From NCBI RefSeq assembly GCF_003149675.1, contig NZ_LWMS01000020.1:1-64000 (forward strand): a stretch of DNA of 64,000 bases, read 5' to 3'. Position numbers and translations under genes: made by a program. Positions within the stretch are counted from its first letter, which is position 1, and each line of letters begins with the position of its first letter. Positions 38,001 through 46,227 of the stretch are shown in pieces. Below the pieces are notes generated by a model, which made no database searches, was not told the DNA's origin, and saw nothing but the letters and a program-made list of their open reading frames with translations. The DNA comes from Methanosphaera cuniculi. GTDB taxonomy: Archaea; Methanobacteriota; Methanobacteria; Methanobacteriales; Methanobacteriaceae.

Positions 38001-39956
38001 AACAAAGCTGACAATTGGGGTGGAGCAATAAGCACGGGAATATCCAACTTAACAATTACTGGCTCAAAATTCACAAATAACTCAGCAACAAAATATGGTG
38101 GAGCAATATATTCTGTACTTGATAGTACATTAAAAGTAAATAATGCTACCTTTACTAACAACACACAAACACAAGTTGAAGGTGCTAACCGTAATGATTA
38201 TGGAGGAGCAGCAATATTCTCAAATGCTACACTAGACATTAATGATACAACATTTATAAACAATAATGCAAATTATACCCATAATGTTTCAAATAGTGAT
38301 GGAGGAAATGGAGGAGCAATTGCTTTTATTAACAGTACCAATAAACTAAACATTAATAATTCCAGATTTGATGCTAATAGTGCTCGTCACGGTGGATCAA
38401 TATTAATAATGAATGGTAACTCTGATGAAGGAATAAAAACAATTACAAACACTACTTTCACCAACTCAAGAGGAGTATATGGTACAATAGAAACATACAA
38501 CAGTCTAAACATTACAGACTCTCTATTTGATAAAAACATAATGGAAGATTATGGTAGTGGAAAACGTGTAGGTTCAGGAGGAGCTATAGTACTAAATAGT
38601 ATGGCTACTAATACAAAACCTGTATTAACAGTAGTAAGAACTAACTTTACAAATAACCAAGCAAGCTTAGCTGGAGCTATACATATTGGTGGAGTATCAT
38701 CAACTAATGGACATCCATTATTAAACGTTTCAAATAGTACATTTAAAAATAACTCAGTATCATCTTACGGTGGAGCAATATATTCACAAATAAGTGATAT
38801 GATATTTGAAAACAATTACTTCGTAGAAAATAAAGCTACCATGGGTGGAGTAATAATGTCCTATACAGGTTCAACTTTATCATCCAAAAATGATACATTT
38901 GAAAATAACAAAGCAACAAGTCATGGTGGAGTAATATATGCTGATAACTCAGAAATTCAAATAAATTCTTCAAAATTTATTAACAATAATGCTTCATTAG
39001 GTGGAGCACTCTTACTAGGACCAAATTTATCTTCATCAAACATTATTAATTCTAATTTCAGTAATAATAATGCAACTTATGGTGGAGCAATATTATCCTA
39101 TAATAATGGTCAAATAAACAATACAGAATTTAATAATAATAATGCATCATATGGTGGAGCACTCTATGTTAACAGTGGAAGTCCTACTGTAGGTAATTCA
39201 TCATTTAAACAAAACACTGCAAATGTCGGTGGAGCACTTTATAATGCTGGAACTTTAACATTAGATACTAACAACTTTGTTAATAATAATGGTGCTAATG
39301 GTGAAACTATTTACACAACAAAAGCTCTAAATACTAATGATAATACTATTAACTTAGATGATAGAACTGCATTTGCAAATCAAACCACTACTATTAGCTC
39401 ACCAATTACAGATACAAGTGGTTCTAATAATTATGTATATGAAATTTATGATCCTGAAGGTAATTTAGAAAATACAGTTAATGCTGTTCTTATAGATAAT
39501 AGTATAATTGTTGCTAATTATACTTTCACAAACACAGGAGTTTACACAGTTAAACTAACATATTCAGGTTCAGTTAATAATATTGAAATGAAAGTTACCG
39601 TTGGTAAATCTGCAATTACTGAAATTACTATTGATGAAATTGGATTAAAACATCCACAAGATTCTATCACAATTTCAGGAGTTGTAAATAGTGAAAGTGG
39701 TATTGTTGCAGGTGAAACTGTAATAATCTACATTAATGGTAAACAAGTAGCAACTGTTGTAACTGATAGTGAAAGTAAATATTCATACACAGCAACTATT
39801 ACAACAATAGCAACTATGTTAATTTTATCTCCAACGATAGACTCACTAATATTCATTAAAGTTATATTAGCATCACGTTTAATAACATGTAACACACCAA
39901 TAGTTTCACTACTAGTATATGCTGAACTTTCTGCATATTTAGCAGTTATTTCATAA
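35058..39956 (+). CDS. Adhesin-like surface protein 1, truncated by an internal inversion
   Basis: In the present orientation this reads 1632 residues. An N-terminal signal peptide (FLLIGLLVLSILISISAINA) is followed by an Asn/Thr/Lys-rich spacer. From about residue 110 to 1440 come dozens of beta-helix repeats of the form NNSTF.NN.A..GGAIY, like polymorphic outer-membrane-protein repeats. Ig-like sequence begins near residue 1460 (TISSPITDTSGSNNYVYEIYD). At about 39806 the sense stops and the frame runs antisense through an inverted segment, adding about 45 hydrophobic residues before a TAA. The rest of the protein lies inverted at 39792-40855 and then forward to 41435. ATG 35058 is chosen over TTG 35043, since GGAGAAGG lies between them. 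Likely role: cell-surface adhesion. Confidence 0.85.
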   Translation: MKQNSKFLLIGLLVLSILISISAINATDDNTSMNAIKTADNTQDLLNTQTNTIQKNNSIKSITKSENKNIKNENTNNKIKTQKIENNKINSDTVYKNSKKDYTVNNYEELYNTIDSIKHSSTNNEETVSLNEGTYTITNTITWDINKTLIINGNGKTIINGTQTNQFMIIGATSSVILNNIIIADCHAEKGGAIYDEGTLRINNVSFINNTVPANGGAIYTTAGSSLFIEKSTFDSNKQTEHVSGNSKGYNGGALSVRGTLYINDSTFINNLASYTNTETDSDGGNGGAIAFVTSTNDLTITNSRFDNNSARHGGAILIMNLNSDEGTRTIKNVTFTNNQGVYGTIVTYNTLTINNSTFKNNIMSGYGSGSNHASGGAILINSYNKTASPSLTVNNSIFDKNEAYEGGVIDIASVTRDCKNATVTINNSTFKNNNATNGGAIYLEYGDITIDNSIFDNNTGKLGGALYLKGHANINNSTFTKNNATSNGGAINVYNVNVLSANPYTLNIKNSIFTDNIASSNGGAIATQHIAVNNTTFTNNKAGAKGGAIHSANTVKTMPVNINNSKFTQNTAGTNGGAISLTSLTMITNTNFTDNKAMTGGAIHGTTSNLTITNSNFNNNKANSTTGGGAIYSSGNLNITNNNFTDNTATLKGGAIFITPNKNLTISDSKFDNNKAINETNYTYGGAIYTNARTNITNTEFTNNNASYGGAIYFTRNDTSNITNSKFTNNIAANRGGAIYNNASSTLDITNTIFDKNSHTNTTKANNNDYGGAAIFSEGGLHITSTNFTNNHANYTHGVANSDGGNGGAIVHYNSIKDLIIKNSNFNNNSARHGGSILIYNGDSDDGLKVIENTTFNGSVGVYGTIETYNSLNITSTVFANNTMEDYGSGNRLGSGGAIVLNSYFTAQSIKLSIDNSTFENNTATEGGVIRTGSPVPTTFAAPTLEITNSNFKNNHAYSTGGAISTYPADITITNTNFTNNKADNWGGAISTGISNLTITGSKFTNNSATKYGGAIYSVLDSTLKVNNATFTNNTQTQVEGANRNDYGGAAIFSNATLDINDTTFINNNANYTHNVSNSDGGNGGAIAFINSTNKLNINNSRFDANSARHGGSILIMNGNSDEGIKTITNTTFTNSRGVYGTIETYNSLNITDSLFDKNIMEDYGSGKRVGSGGAIVLNSMATNTKPVLTVVRTNFTNNQASLAGAIHIGGVSSTNGHPLLNVSNSTFKNNSVSSYGGAIYSQISDMIFENNYFVENKATMGGVIMSYTGSTLSSKNDTFENNKATSHGGVIYADNSEIQINSSKFINNNASLGGALLLGPNLSSSNIINSNFSNNNATYGGAILSYNNGQINNTEFNNNNASYGGALYVNSGSPTVGNSSFKQNTANVGGALYNAGTLTLDTNNFVNNNGANGETIYTTKALNTNDNTINLDDRTAFANQTTTISSPITDTSGSNNYVYEIYDPEGNLENTVNAVLIDNSIIVANYTFTNTGVYTVKLTYSGSVNNIEMKVTVGKSAITEITIDEIGLKHPQDSITISGVVNSESGIVAGETVIIYINGKQVATVVTDSESKYSYTATITTIATMLILSPTIDSLIFIKVILASRLITCNTPIVSLLVYAELSAYLAVIS
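35802..36206 (+). repeat. Long internal repeat, copy 1 (adhesin 1)
   Basis: About 135 codons containing DSDGGNGGAIAF, NSARHGGAILIMN and GVYGTIVTYNTL. It is the most diverged of three long repeats within adhesin 1. Confidence 0.7.
37362..37769 (+). repeat. Long internal repeat, copy 2 (adhesin 1)
   Basis: 408 bp with NDYGGAAIFS, SDGGNGGAI, NSARHGGSIL and GVYGTIETYNSLNIT. Its last 60 bases are almost identical in DNA to copy 3. Confidence 0.8.
38193..38600 (+). repeat. Long internal repeat, copy 3 (adhesin 1)
   Basis: Exactly 408 bp like copy 2, in the same frame and ending with the same GAGCTATAGTACTAAATAGT. Recent duplication or gene conversion between copies 2 and 3 is likely. Confidence 0.8.
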
Positions 39957-40981
39957 TCTTTAGGACTATTAATAACTTTATATTCCATAGAAGCAATACC
40001 ATTGATAATGTTTACAATACCAATAGTTTTATTATTAAGTTTGAATACTACTTTGCCTGATAAGACAGCATTACCTTTCTCATCAACAACTTTAGCTGTG
40101 AAAACAGCATTACTATTAACTTTGCTTGTAATGTTTTCTACAGTAGTAGTTGTACTAAGTTTTTTAACATTTACTTGACTATTAGTGGTACTACTCATAA
40201 AGGAATCATTACCAATATAAACTGCATTAATTGTGTGATTTCCTGTTTTATTTGGAGCAGTTACATTAAGAGTAAAACTACCATTAGCATCACTATGAGT
40301 GATATAGTTCATACCATTAATAGTAATAAGTATAGGTGCATTATCTAAGATGTTATTATCATCTGTTGTTAATTTACCATTTACTATGAAAGTATCGTTG
40401 ATAAGACTATTATCAGTATTATTAATACTTAAAACGGTATTTCTTTTAGTTATATTGATCATATTGGTATTATGAGTTGCATCATATCTTTCATTACCAT
40501 CATATGTAGTAATTATATTTAGATTTCCAGCTTTTGTTGTTGGAATTACTTGACTAAATTTACCATCTTTATCTGTTGTTAGAGTGTATGTTACACCATT
40601 TACTGTGATTGTTACTTTTGCATTAGCAATTATATTAGCTTCACTATCTGTTAATTTACCATTAATTGTTACACTATCACCTGCAATAACATTATTAATA
40701 TTATCAATAGCAATTGTAGTATCTAATTTACTTACAATAACATCAGTGCTATTAGTAAATTTAAGATATATACTATCTTCATTAATTGAAACATCAATGT
40801 TGTTTCTTCCAGGTAATAATGAAATAAATCCATCATTTACTGTAGTTTTTGTTGCTGAAGATGAAGGAATTGCTAATGATGGAATTGTTATCTTCAAAAT
40901 TAATGGAGTAACACTACGTAATAGTGATGGTGGAGCTGTTAATAGTACAGTTGTTAATGGTATTGCAAGTATTTCATACAC
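39728..40981 (-). CDS. Inverted Ig-like repeat block of adhesin 1 (antisense open frame)
   Basis: The minus strand is open here. Between 40855 and 39792 it encodes clear adhesin sequence: about three Ig-like repeats with VNDGFISLLPGRNNID, AGDSVTINGKLTD, VTITVNGVTYTLTTDKDGKF, then two more repeats of similar pattern (NGMNYITHSDANGSF, KVVFKLNNKTIGI), ending NISESIVGDKINIVA. Both ends of the open frame beyond these points are antisense shadows of the flanking plus-strand gene. There is no signal peptide and no ribosome-binding site, so I do not think it is expressed as it stands. It is the missing middle of the adhesin and reads continuously with both flanks if flipped. Confidence 0.7.
   Translation of the reverse strand: MYEILAIPLTTVLLTAPPSLLRSVTPLILKITIPSLAIPSSSATKTTVNDGFISLLPGRNNIDVSINEDSIYLKFTNSTDVIVSKLDTTIAIDNINNVIAGDSVTINGKLTDSEANIIANAKVTITVNGVTYTLTTDKDGKFSQVIPTTKAGNLNIITTYDGNERYDATHNTNMINITKRNTVLSINNTDNSLINDTFIVNGKLTTDDNNILDNAPILITINGMNYITHSDANGSFTLNVTAPNKTGNHTINAVYIGNDSFMSSTTNSQVNVKKLSTTTTVENITSKVNSNAVFTAKVVDEKGNAVLSGKVVFKLNNKTIGIVNIINGIASMEYKVINSPKDYEITAKYAESSAYTSSETIGVLHVIKRDANITLMNISESIVGDKINIVAIVVIVAVYEYLLSLSVTTVATCLPLM
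39792..39809 (+). repeat. Left inverted-repeat arm of the adhesin inversion
   Basis: AGCAACTATTACAACAAT. A second AGCAACTATG-like word follows at 39809-39817 (TAGCAACTATG), so the recombination point could be at either copy. Confidence 0.65.
40838..40855 (-). repeat. Right inverted-repeat arm of the adhesin inversion
   Basis: On the minus strand this reads AGCAACAAAAACTACAGT, matching the left arm at 13 of 18 positions with the first six bases identical. Confidence 0.65.
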
Positions 40982-41435
40982 TATACCTTCATCATTTAGT
41001 GCTAAAAATTATACCATAACTGCTGTTTATTCTAATAATAATTATAATAGAGTAGAATCAACAGTTAATTTAACAATTATTAAAAGTAACGCAAAAACAC
41101 AATTATCACCTATAAGTACTGTTCATGGAGAAAACACCACACTTAACATAACACTTTATGATCAGAAAGGTAGACAAATCATTCGTGATAATAAACTAGC
41201 AGTGAAAATTAATGGTAAAACTTATGTGCATAGTGTATATACTAATGGTTCAGCTAATATTGTAATACCTACAGAATCACTTAAAACTGGTCATTACAAT
41301 TTAACAATTGTTTTCGGTGCAAATAATGCATATAATTCACTACGCTTAGATACTATACTATTTATCACAATGCCAGTTATTGATGATAGTCAAAATAGTA
41401 CAATGAAAAATGAAACAGAAATTAAGGCATTATAG
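40842..41435 (+). CDS. Adhesin 1, C-terminal end separated by the inversion
   Basis: Plus-strand sense resumes here with VVFVAEDEGIANDGIVIFKI, an Ig-like domain with NGVTLRNSDGGAVNSTVVNG and SISYTIPSSFSAKNYTITAV, then a second Ig-like unit ending LDTILFITMPVIDD and a short charged tail. The frame is open back to 40584, but that upstream part is antisense of the inverted block. No start codon with a ribosome-binding site is present, so it is not an independent gene. The same domain pair closes adhesin 2 (FKLNGVTLKDANG, YTIPSNYAAKDYILTAV). No membrane anchor is visible at the C terminus. Confidence 0.75.
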   Translation, partial: VVFVAEDEGIANDGIVIFKINGVTLRNSDGGAVNSTVVNGIASISYTIPSSFSAKNYTITAVYSNNNYNRVESTVNLTIIKSNAKTQLSPISTVHGENTTLNITLYDQKGRQIIRDNKLAVKINGKTYVHSVYTNGSANIVIPTESLKTGHYNLTIVFGANNAYNSLRLDTILFITMPVIDDSQNSTMKNETEIKAL

Positions 41436-41463
41436 TCTTAATAATGTAAATAAAAAAATAAAT

Positions 41464-41490
41464 ACTCTCACCTCCCATATCTTTTTTTTT
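41464..41490 (+). terminator. C-run/T-run terminator after adhesin 1
   Basis: CTCTCACCTCCCATATC followed by ten T lies 30 bp past the stop of the adhesin's C-terminal end. Its position at the true 3' end supports the view that 35058-41435 is one transcription unit. Confidence 0.45.
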
Positions 41491-41730
41491 ATTTTTTTTA
41501 TAAAATGAATTTTAAATTACATTCCTTTAAAAAAAAAGAAGGATAAAAGTTGATTTTTTTATTATGTATTAAAAAAAAAATTGAAGCTAGATTTTTACAA
41601 CTACTTTTTATTTTAGTTAAAGAAAAAAAAGGAGGAGAGTGAAATTCTTATTATTTAAAAATTAATATTATTTACCTTAAATATTAACATTCTATAGTAA
41701 AAAAAAGGGGGTTCTTTTTTTAAATTTTTA

Positions 41731-42513
41731 CTATTTTTCTGATTTTACTGTATTTTGTTTAAGAAAACCTTGCATCATCTTGTAAAATATCTTAAATGGA
41801 AGCTTTTTAACTACATTACATGGTATTTGTGGACAATATTCATCATTTAACATATCATGTTTTTTCCAGTAGTGTGTATCTTTAGCAACATGATTATTAT
41901 ATGCCATTGCTCTCCATACATTGTATGAATATAATGCTTTCATTGATGGTGAATAAAGTTTCTTATTCATAATATCTTCATAGAATTTATCAGTTTGTTT
42001 ATATATTTCATCTATTGTTTTATATGGTAGTTTTCCATCTGGTCTATATGCATTTATGAAGCATAACTTGTATCTCTGATTATATCCAAAGCTTTCTAAT
42101 GTTTCATCCATATATTTTCCCACTTTTTTTGCTCCCATACCTGCTGTTGTAACTATTATCATTGCATGTTTTTTAAAAAAGTAGGGTCTATGATAAAAGT
42201 ATGCAAGATGATCTATGAATGTTTTCATAAGTCCTGATACATTAAGTGCATATACAGGTGTTGTTATTATAAGTCCATCACATTTTTTCATCTTTTCTAC
42301 TATTGGTTGTATTTTATTTGCATGTGGACATGTATCTTCTCCATTTATAAAGCAGTTAAAACATCCAATACATTGTGAAATATCTTCATCAATTAGGTTT
42401 ACTTCCCAAAATTGTGCTTCCTTTTCATGATCTGATAATCTGTTTTTTGCTCGTTCTACTATTTTCCATGTGTTTTGGTGTCTTGGACTTCCATTTATTA
42501 TAAGATATTGCAT
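41731..42513 (-). CDS. NADPH-dependent FMN reductase / multimeric flavodoxin-like protein
   Basis: This 260-residue flavoprotein has NGSPRHQNTWKI at the N terminus, the FMN-phosphate loop of WrbA-like flavodoxins. CIGCFNCFINGEDTCPH follows near residue 50, the cysteine motif seen in iron-sulfur flavoproteins and their relatives, here with four cysteines. ITTPVYALNVSGLMKTFIDH is the flavin-contact motif. The C-terminal 80 residues are less typical and rich in Tyr and Lys. AGGAGA precedes the ATG. It is probably a cytoplasmic redox protein and the electron partners are not evident from the context. Confidence 0.82.
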   Translation of the reverse strand: MQYLIINGSPRHQNTWKIVERAKNRLSDHEKEAQFWEVNLIDEDISQCIGCFNCFINGEDTCPHANKIQPIVEKMKKCDGLIITTPVYALNVSGLMKTFIDHLAYFYHRPYFFKKHAMIIVTTAGMGAKKVGKYMDETLESFGYNQRYKLCFINAYRPDGKLPYKTIDEIYKQTDKFYEDIMNKKLYSPSMKALYSYNVWRAMAYNNHVAKDTHYWKKHDMLNDEYCPQIPCNVVKKLPFKIFYKMMQGFLKQNTVKSEK

Positions 42514-42925
42514 TTTGAAAAAAAATCTCCTATGTATTTTTTTTTGAGTATTATTAATATTATTTTTTAATTTAAGAAATTTAAAATTTTTTTTATGAAA
42601 AATATAGTTAAATATTAGGTTAACTAATTACATAGATAATAATATAATATAAACTTATAAATGATTAATAAAAAAAAATGTTCACATCTAAATCCATTTT
42701 TTTATATGTTAAAACAATTTTTTTGATGAAAATTAAAAAATCATATACAATATATGGAAATTTTTATGTGAAATATAAAAAAAGGAAAATTATTCATCTA
42801 TCTAAAAAAAAGATAAAAAACCATAAACTCATTTGAATGAATACTAAAAAAAAACCTTTTTTTAAACAAAAAATATTTACTTTTAAATAACACAATAACA
42901 AAAAAGAAATAGGAGTATAAAATAA
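42514..42925. other. Divergent intergenic region upstream of ileS
   Basis: About 410 bp of AT-rich sequence between the flavoprotein gene and ileS. I see no T-box-like or other structured leader and no gene. AGGAG at its end serves ileS. Confidence 0.45.
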
Positions 42926-45900
42926 ATGCCGATAAATGAGGTAGAACAAGGATATAATAGTAAACTTGAAAAAGATATCCAAGAATTCTGGAATAAAAAT
43001 GAAATATTCCAAAAAGTCAACAAACTACGAGAAAACCGTCCAAAATACTCATTTTTAGACGGACCACCATACTGTAGTGGAAGAATACACCTAGGAACAG
43101 CATGGAATAAAACAATAAAAGATGCATTCCTAAGATACAAAAGTATGAACGGCTACAGCTTAAGACGTCAAGCAGGATGGGATACACATGGTCTTCCAAT
43201 AGAACATAAAGTAGAACAACTTCTAGACATAAAAAGCAAACAAGAAATTGAAGAAAAATATGGAATAGACAAGTTTGTTGAAAAATGTAAAGAATTCGCA
43301 GTCCAAAACAAAGAAGATATGACAAAACAATTCAAAGAAATGGGAATCTGGATGGACTGGGATGACCCATATGTAACATATGATAATGGATATATGGAAT
43401 CATGTTGGTGGACACTAAAAGAAGCTGATAAAAAAGACCTGCTAGTTGAAGATAAACGTGTAATTACATGGTGTCCTCACTGTCAAACAGCACTTGCAAA
43501 TGCAGAAATTGAATACGGAGATCAAATAGATCCATCAATCTATGTTAAATTTAAACTAGAAGAACAACCATACTCAGATGCTGATACATACATACTTATC
43601 TGGACAACAACACCATGGACAATACCAGCAAACATGGCAGTAAGTGTACATCCAGACTATGAATACAGTTACGTAAAAGTATATAATGATGAAACTGGTA
43701 AAGATGAAATATTAATCATGGCATCAGAACTTGTTGATAGTGTACTTGGTGATGTTGAAAAAACAATCATAAAAACTGTGAAAGGATCTGAACTTGAAAA
43801 CCTAGTATATGAACATCCACTAGCTGATAAAATACCAGAACAACAAGAATTCATACACAAAGTAATACTTGGTGATCATGTAACATTAGAAGATGGTACA
43901 GGAGCTGTACATACAGCACCAGGACATGGACCTGAAGATTACGAAGTAGGAATGAAAAATAACATACCACCATTTTGTCCAGTAGGAGAAGATGGAGTAT
44001 ACACCGAACAAGCAGGTATCTATGAAGGAAAACCAATAAAAGAAGCAAATCCTGAAATAACACATGATCTACTACATGCAGGAGCATTAATGCATGAAGG
44101 TACAATAGATCACAGAGTAGGATTCTGTTGGAGATGTAAAACACCAATTATATACATAGCAACACGTCAATGGTTCATCAAAGTAACAGAAATTAAAGAT
44201 CAAATGCTTAAACAAATTGATGAAGTAGAATGGGTACCAGAATGGGCTGGTGAAAGCAGATTTAAAAACTGGGTAGAAAATGCACGAGACTGGACAATAT
44301 CCAGACAAAGATACTGGGGAATACCACTACCAATCTGGACATGTGATGAATGTGGAGAAAAAATAGTAATAGGATCAAAAGCAGAACTCATCGAAAAATC
44401 CGGCGACATAACACTAACAGGTGACTTCATACACAGACCACATGTTGATAACATTACTATTGAATGTGAAAACTGTGGACATACAATGCATCGTGTAGAA
44501 GATGTTCTTGATGTATGGATAGACTCAGGAGTAGCAGGATGGGCAGCACTACACTACCCACAAGATCCATCAGAAAACTTTGAAGAATGGTTCCCATATG
44601 ACTTCATAACAGAAGGACACGACCAAACACGTGGATGGTTCTACTCACAACTAGGACTAGGAGTTGCAGCATTCGGAAAAGCACCATACAAAAAAGTACT
44701 AATGCATGGATTTACATTAGATCAAGAAGGTAAAAAGATGAGTAAATCCCTAGGAAATGTTGTATCACCTGAAGAAGTAATAGAAAAATATGGAGCTGAC
44801 ATTCTACGTTTCTACTTACTTGATGCAAACAAAGCATGGGATGATCTAAAATTCCACTGGGATGAAGTACAAAACTCAGCAAAACTATTTAATATACTAT
44901 GGAATGTATATTACTTCTCAACAACATATATGAGTCTTGACAACTTTAATCCTACACTTTATAACAAAGAAGATTTACACTTCCGTGATGAAGATCTTTG
45001 GATAAGATCAAAAATTAACTCATTAATTAAAAATGTAGGATTAGACCTTGAAGATCTAGAATTTAACCGTGCAACAGCAAAAATATCAGAATTCATACTA
45101 GAAGATCTAAGTCGATGGTATGTAAGATTAATACGTGGAAGAACATGGGTAGAAAGTGATGATCCAGACAAGTTAGGTGCATACTATACACTATATAACA
45201 CACTAAAAGACTTAACTTGTGTTCTTGCACCAATAGCACCACATATAGCAGAAGAAATCTACCAAAACATTGTAAGAGAAGTAGAAGAAGATGCACCTGA
45301 AAGTGTACACATGCTTGACTGGACATATGATGAAGATGAAATAGATCTTGATCTTGAAGAAAACATGAATTACATACGTGACATATTAGAAGCTGCAGCA
45401 CATGCACGTGATGTAGCAAGATTCAAACTAAGATGGCCTGTACAAAACATTACAATTGTAACAGAGGATATGAAAGTAAAAGATGCAATTGAATCACTTG
45501 AAGAAATCTTCCTAGAACAAGCAAACACCAAACAAATCACAATCGAAGAACAACTAGATAATGCAATAATCATAGCAAAACCAAACATGGCAATACTAGG
45601 ACCAAAACTCAGAGGAGACCTAGGACGTGTAAAACAATACTTCGAACGTGATGATGTAGATGGATCAGAAATACAACAAGACCTAGAAGCTAATGGAACA
45701 TACACAATACACTTTGATGATAAAGACATAACACTAGAAACTGATGAAATACTCTTTGAAAAAGAAGTACCAGAAAATCTTGTAAGCTGTGAATTTAACC
45801 AAGGAAGTGTATATGTAAATACAGAACTTACAGATGAAATATACTCAGAAGCAATGGCACGAGAATTAATACGTCGTATCCAAGATATGAGAAAAGACAT

Positions 45901-46099
45901 GGACTTAAATGTAGAAGCAAACATCGATGTAAAACTCAAATGTAGTGACAAATTCCAAAAAGCAGTAGAACCACACATTGACTACATATCAAATGAAGTA
46001 CGTGCACAAACACTAGAATTTGGAGACGTTGAGTTTGATGGATACATGAAAGACTGGAAAATTGAAGATGAAGAACTAAAAATATCAATAACAGAATAG
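42926..46099 (+). CDS. ileS: Isoleucyl-tRNA synthetase
   Basis: This is a 1057-residue class I aminoacyl-tRNA synthetase. The HIGH motif is HLGT at residues 55-58 ([11 protein letters not shown]), and KMSKSLGN lies near residue 604. [13 protein letters not shown] starts the CP1 editing domain. [11 protein letters not shown] and CDECGEK/CENCGHT provide zinc-type cysteine pairs. [14 protein letters not shown] closes the long C-terminal domain, fitting the archaeal/eukaryotic type of IleRS. AGGAGT lies before the ATG. The next gene, purL, follows after 128 bp on the same strand. Confidence 0.97.
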   Translation: MPINEVEQGYNSKLEKDIQEFWNKNEIFQKVNKLRENRPKYSFLDGPPYCSGRIHLGTAWNKTIKDAFLRYKSMNGYSLRRQAGWDTHGLPIEHKVEQLLDIKSKQEIEEKYGIDKFVEKCKEFAVQNKEDMTKQFKEMGIWMDWDDPYVTYDNGYMESCWWTLKEADKKDLLVEDKRVITWCPHCQTALANAEIEYGDQIDPSIYVKFKLEEQPYSDADTYILIWTTTPWTIPANMAVSVHPDYEYSYVKVYNDETGKDEILIMASELVDSVLGDVEKTIIKTVKGSELENLVYEHPLADKIPEQQEFIHKVILGDHVTLEDGTGAVHTAPGHGPEDYEVGMKNNIPPFCPVGEDGVYTEQAGIYEGKPIKEANPEITHDLLHAGALMHEGTIDHRVGFCWRCKTPIIYIATRQWFIKVTEIKDQMLKQIDEVEWVPEWAGESRFKNWVENARDWTISRQRYWGIPLPIWTCDECGEKIVIGSKAELIEKSGDITLTGDFIHRPHVDNITIECENCGHTMHRVEDVLDVWIDSGVAGWAALHYPQDPSENFEEWFPYDFITEGHDQTRGWFYSQLGLGVAAFGKAPYKKVLMHGFTLDQEGKKMSKSLGNVVSPEEVIEKYGADILRFYLLDANKAWDDLKFHWDEVQNSAKLFNILWNVYYFSTTYMSLDNFNPTLYNKEDLHFRDEDLWIRSKINSLIKNVGLDLEDLEFNRATAKISEFILEDLSRWYVRLIRGRTWVESDDPDKLGAYYTLYNTLKDLTCVLAPIAPHIAEEIYQNIVREVEEDAPESVHMLDWTYDEDEIDLDLEENMNYIRDILEAAAHARDVARFKLRWPVQNITIVTEDMKVKDAIESLEEIFLEQANTKQITIEEQLDNAIIIAKPNMAILGPKLRGDLGRVKQYFERDDVDGSEIQQDLEANGTYTIHFDDKDITLETDEILFEKEVPENLVSCEFNQGSVYVNTELTDEIYSEAMARELIRRIQDMRKDMDLNVEANIDVKLKCSDKFQKAVEPHIDYISNEVRAQTLEFGDVEFDGYMKDWKIEDEELKISITE

Positions 46100-46227
46100 A
46101 TTATAATATTCTTTCTGTTAACCTTTTTTTTTACTTTTAATAGCAAAAAAGTAAAATCTAAAAAAAAAAGAAACTAAAAATAATAATATAAAAAAAAATA
46201 ATAATAATTAAAAGGTTGTATGAGTTT

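Larger units (their letters stand above)
39792..40855. other. Invertible 1.06-kb segment within adhesin 1
   Basis: Coding sense changes strand at about 39806 and back at about 40840. The two edges carry inverted repeats: AGCAACTATTACAACAAT at 39792-39809 and, in complement, AGCAACAAAAACTACAGT at 40855-40838, with 13 of 18 matches. Codons align one to one between arms (A-T-I-T-T and A-T-K-T-T on one side, V-V-I-V-A and V-V-F-V-A on the other). Inversion therefore keeps both junctions in phase and restores a frame from 35058 to 41435 of 2126 codons including the stop, a length divisible by three. The restored junctions read YSYTAT-x-TTVNDG and NIVAIVV-x-VAEDEG. Confidence 0.85.

Noticed and set aside
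37769-38164. Minus-strand frames opposite adhesin repeats with recurrent YIAPP
   Set aside because: YIAPP is only the complement of the repeated GGAGCAATATA codons, so these are shadows of the plus-strand repeats.
39728-40981. Treating the minus-strand frame as an independent adhesin gene
   Set aside because: It has no signal peptide or ribosome-binding site. Both ends outside 39792-40855 are antisense of the plus-strand adhesin, and the segment fits exactly between the plus-strand halves.
41627-41665. GGAGGAG followed by GTG as a gene start
   Set aside because: The frame stops after eight codons, so there is no supported protein, only a ribosome-binding-site-like word.
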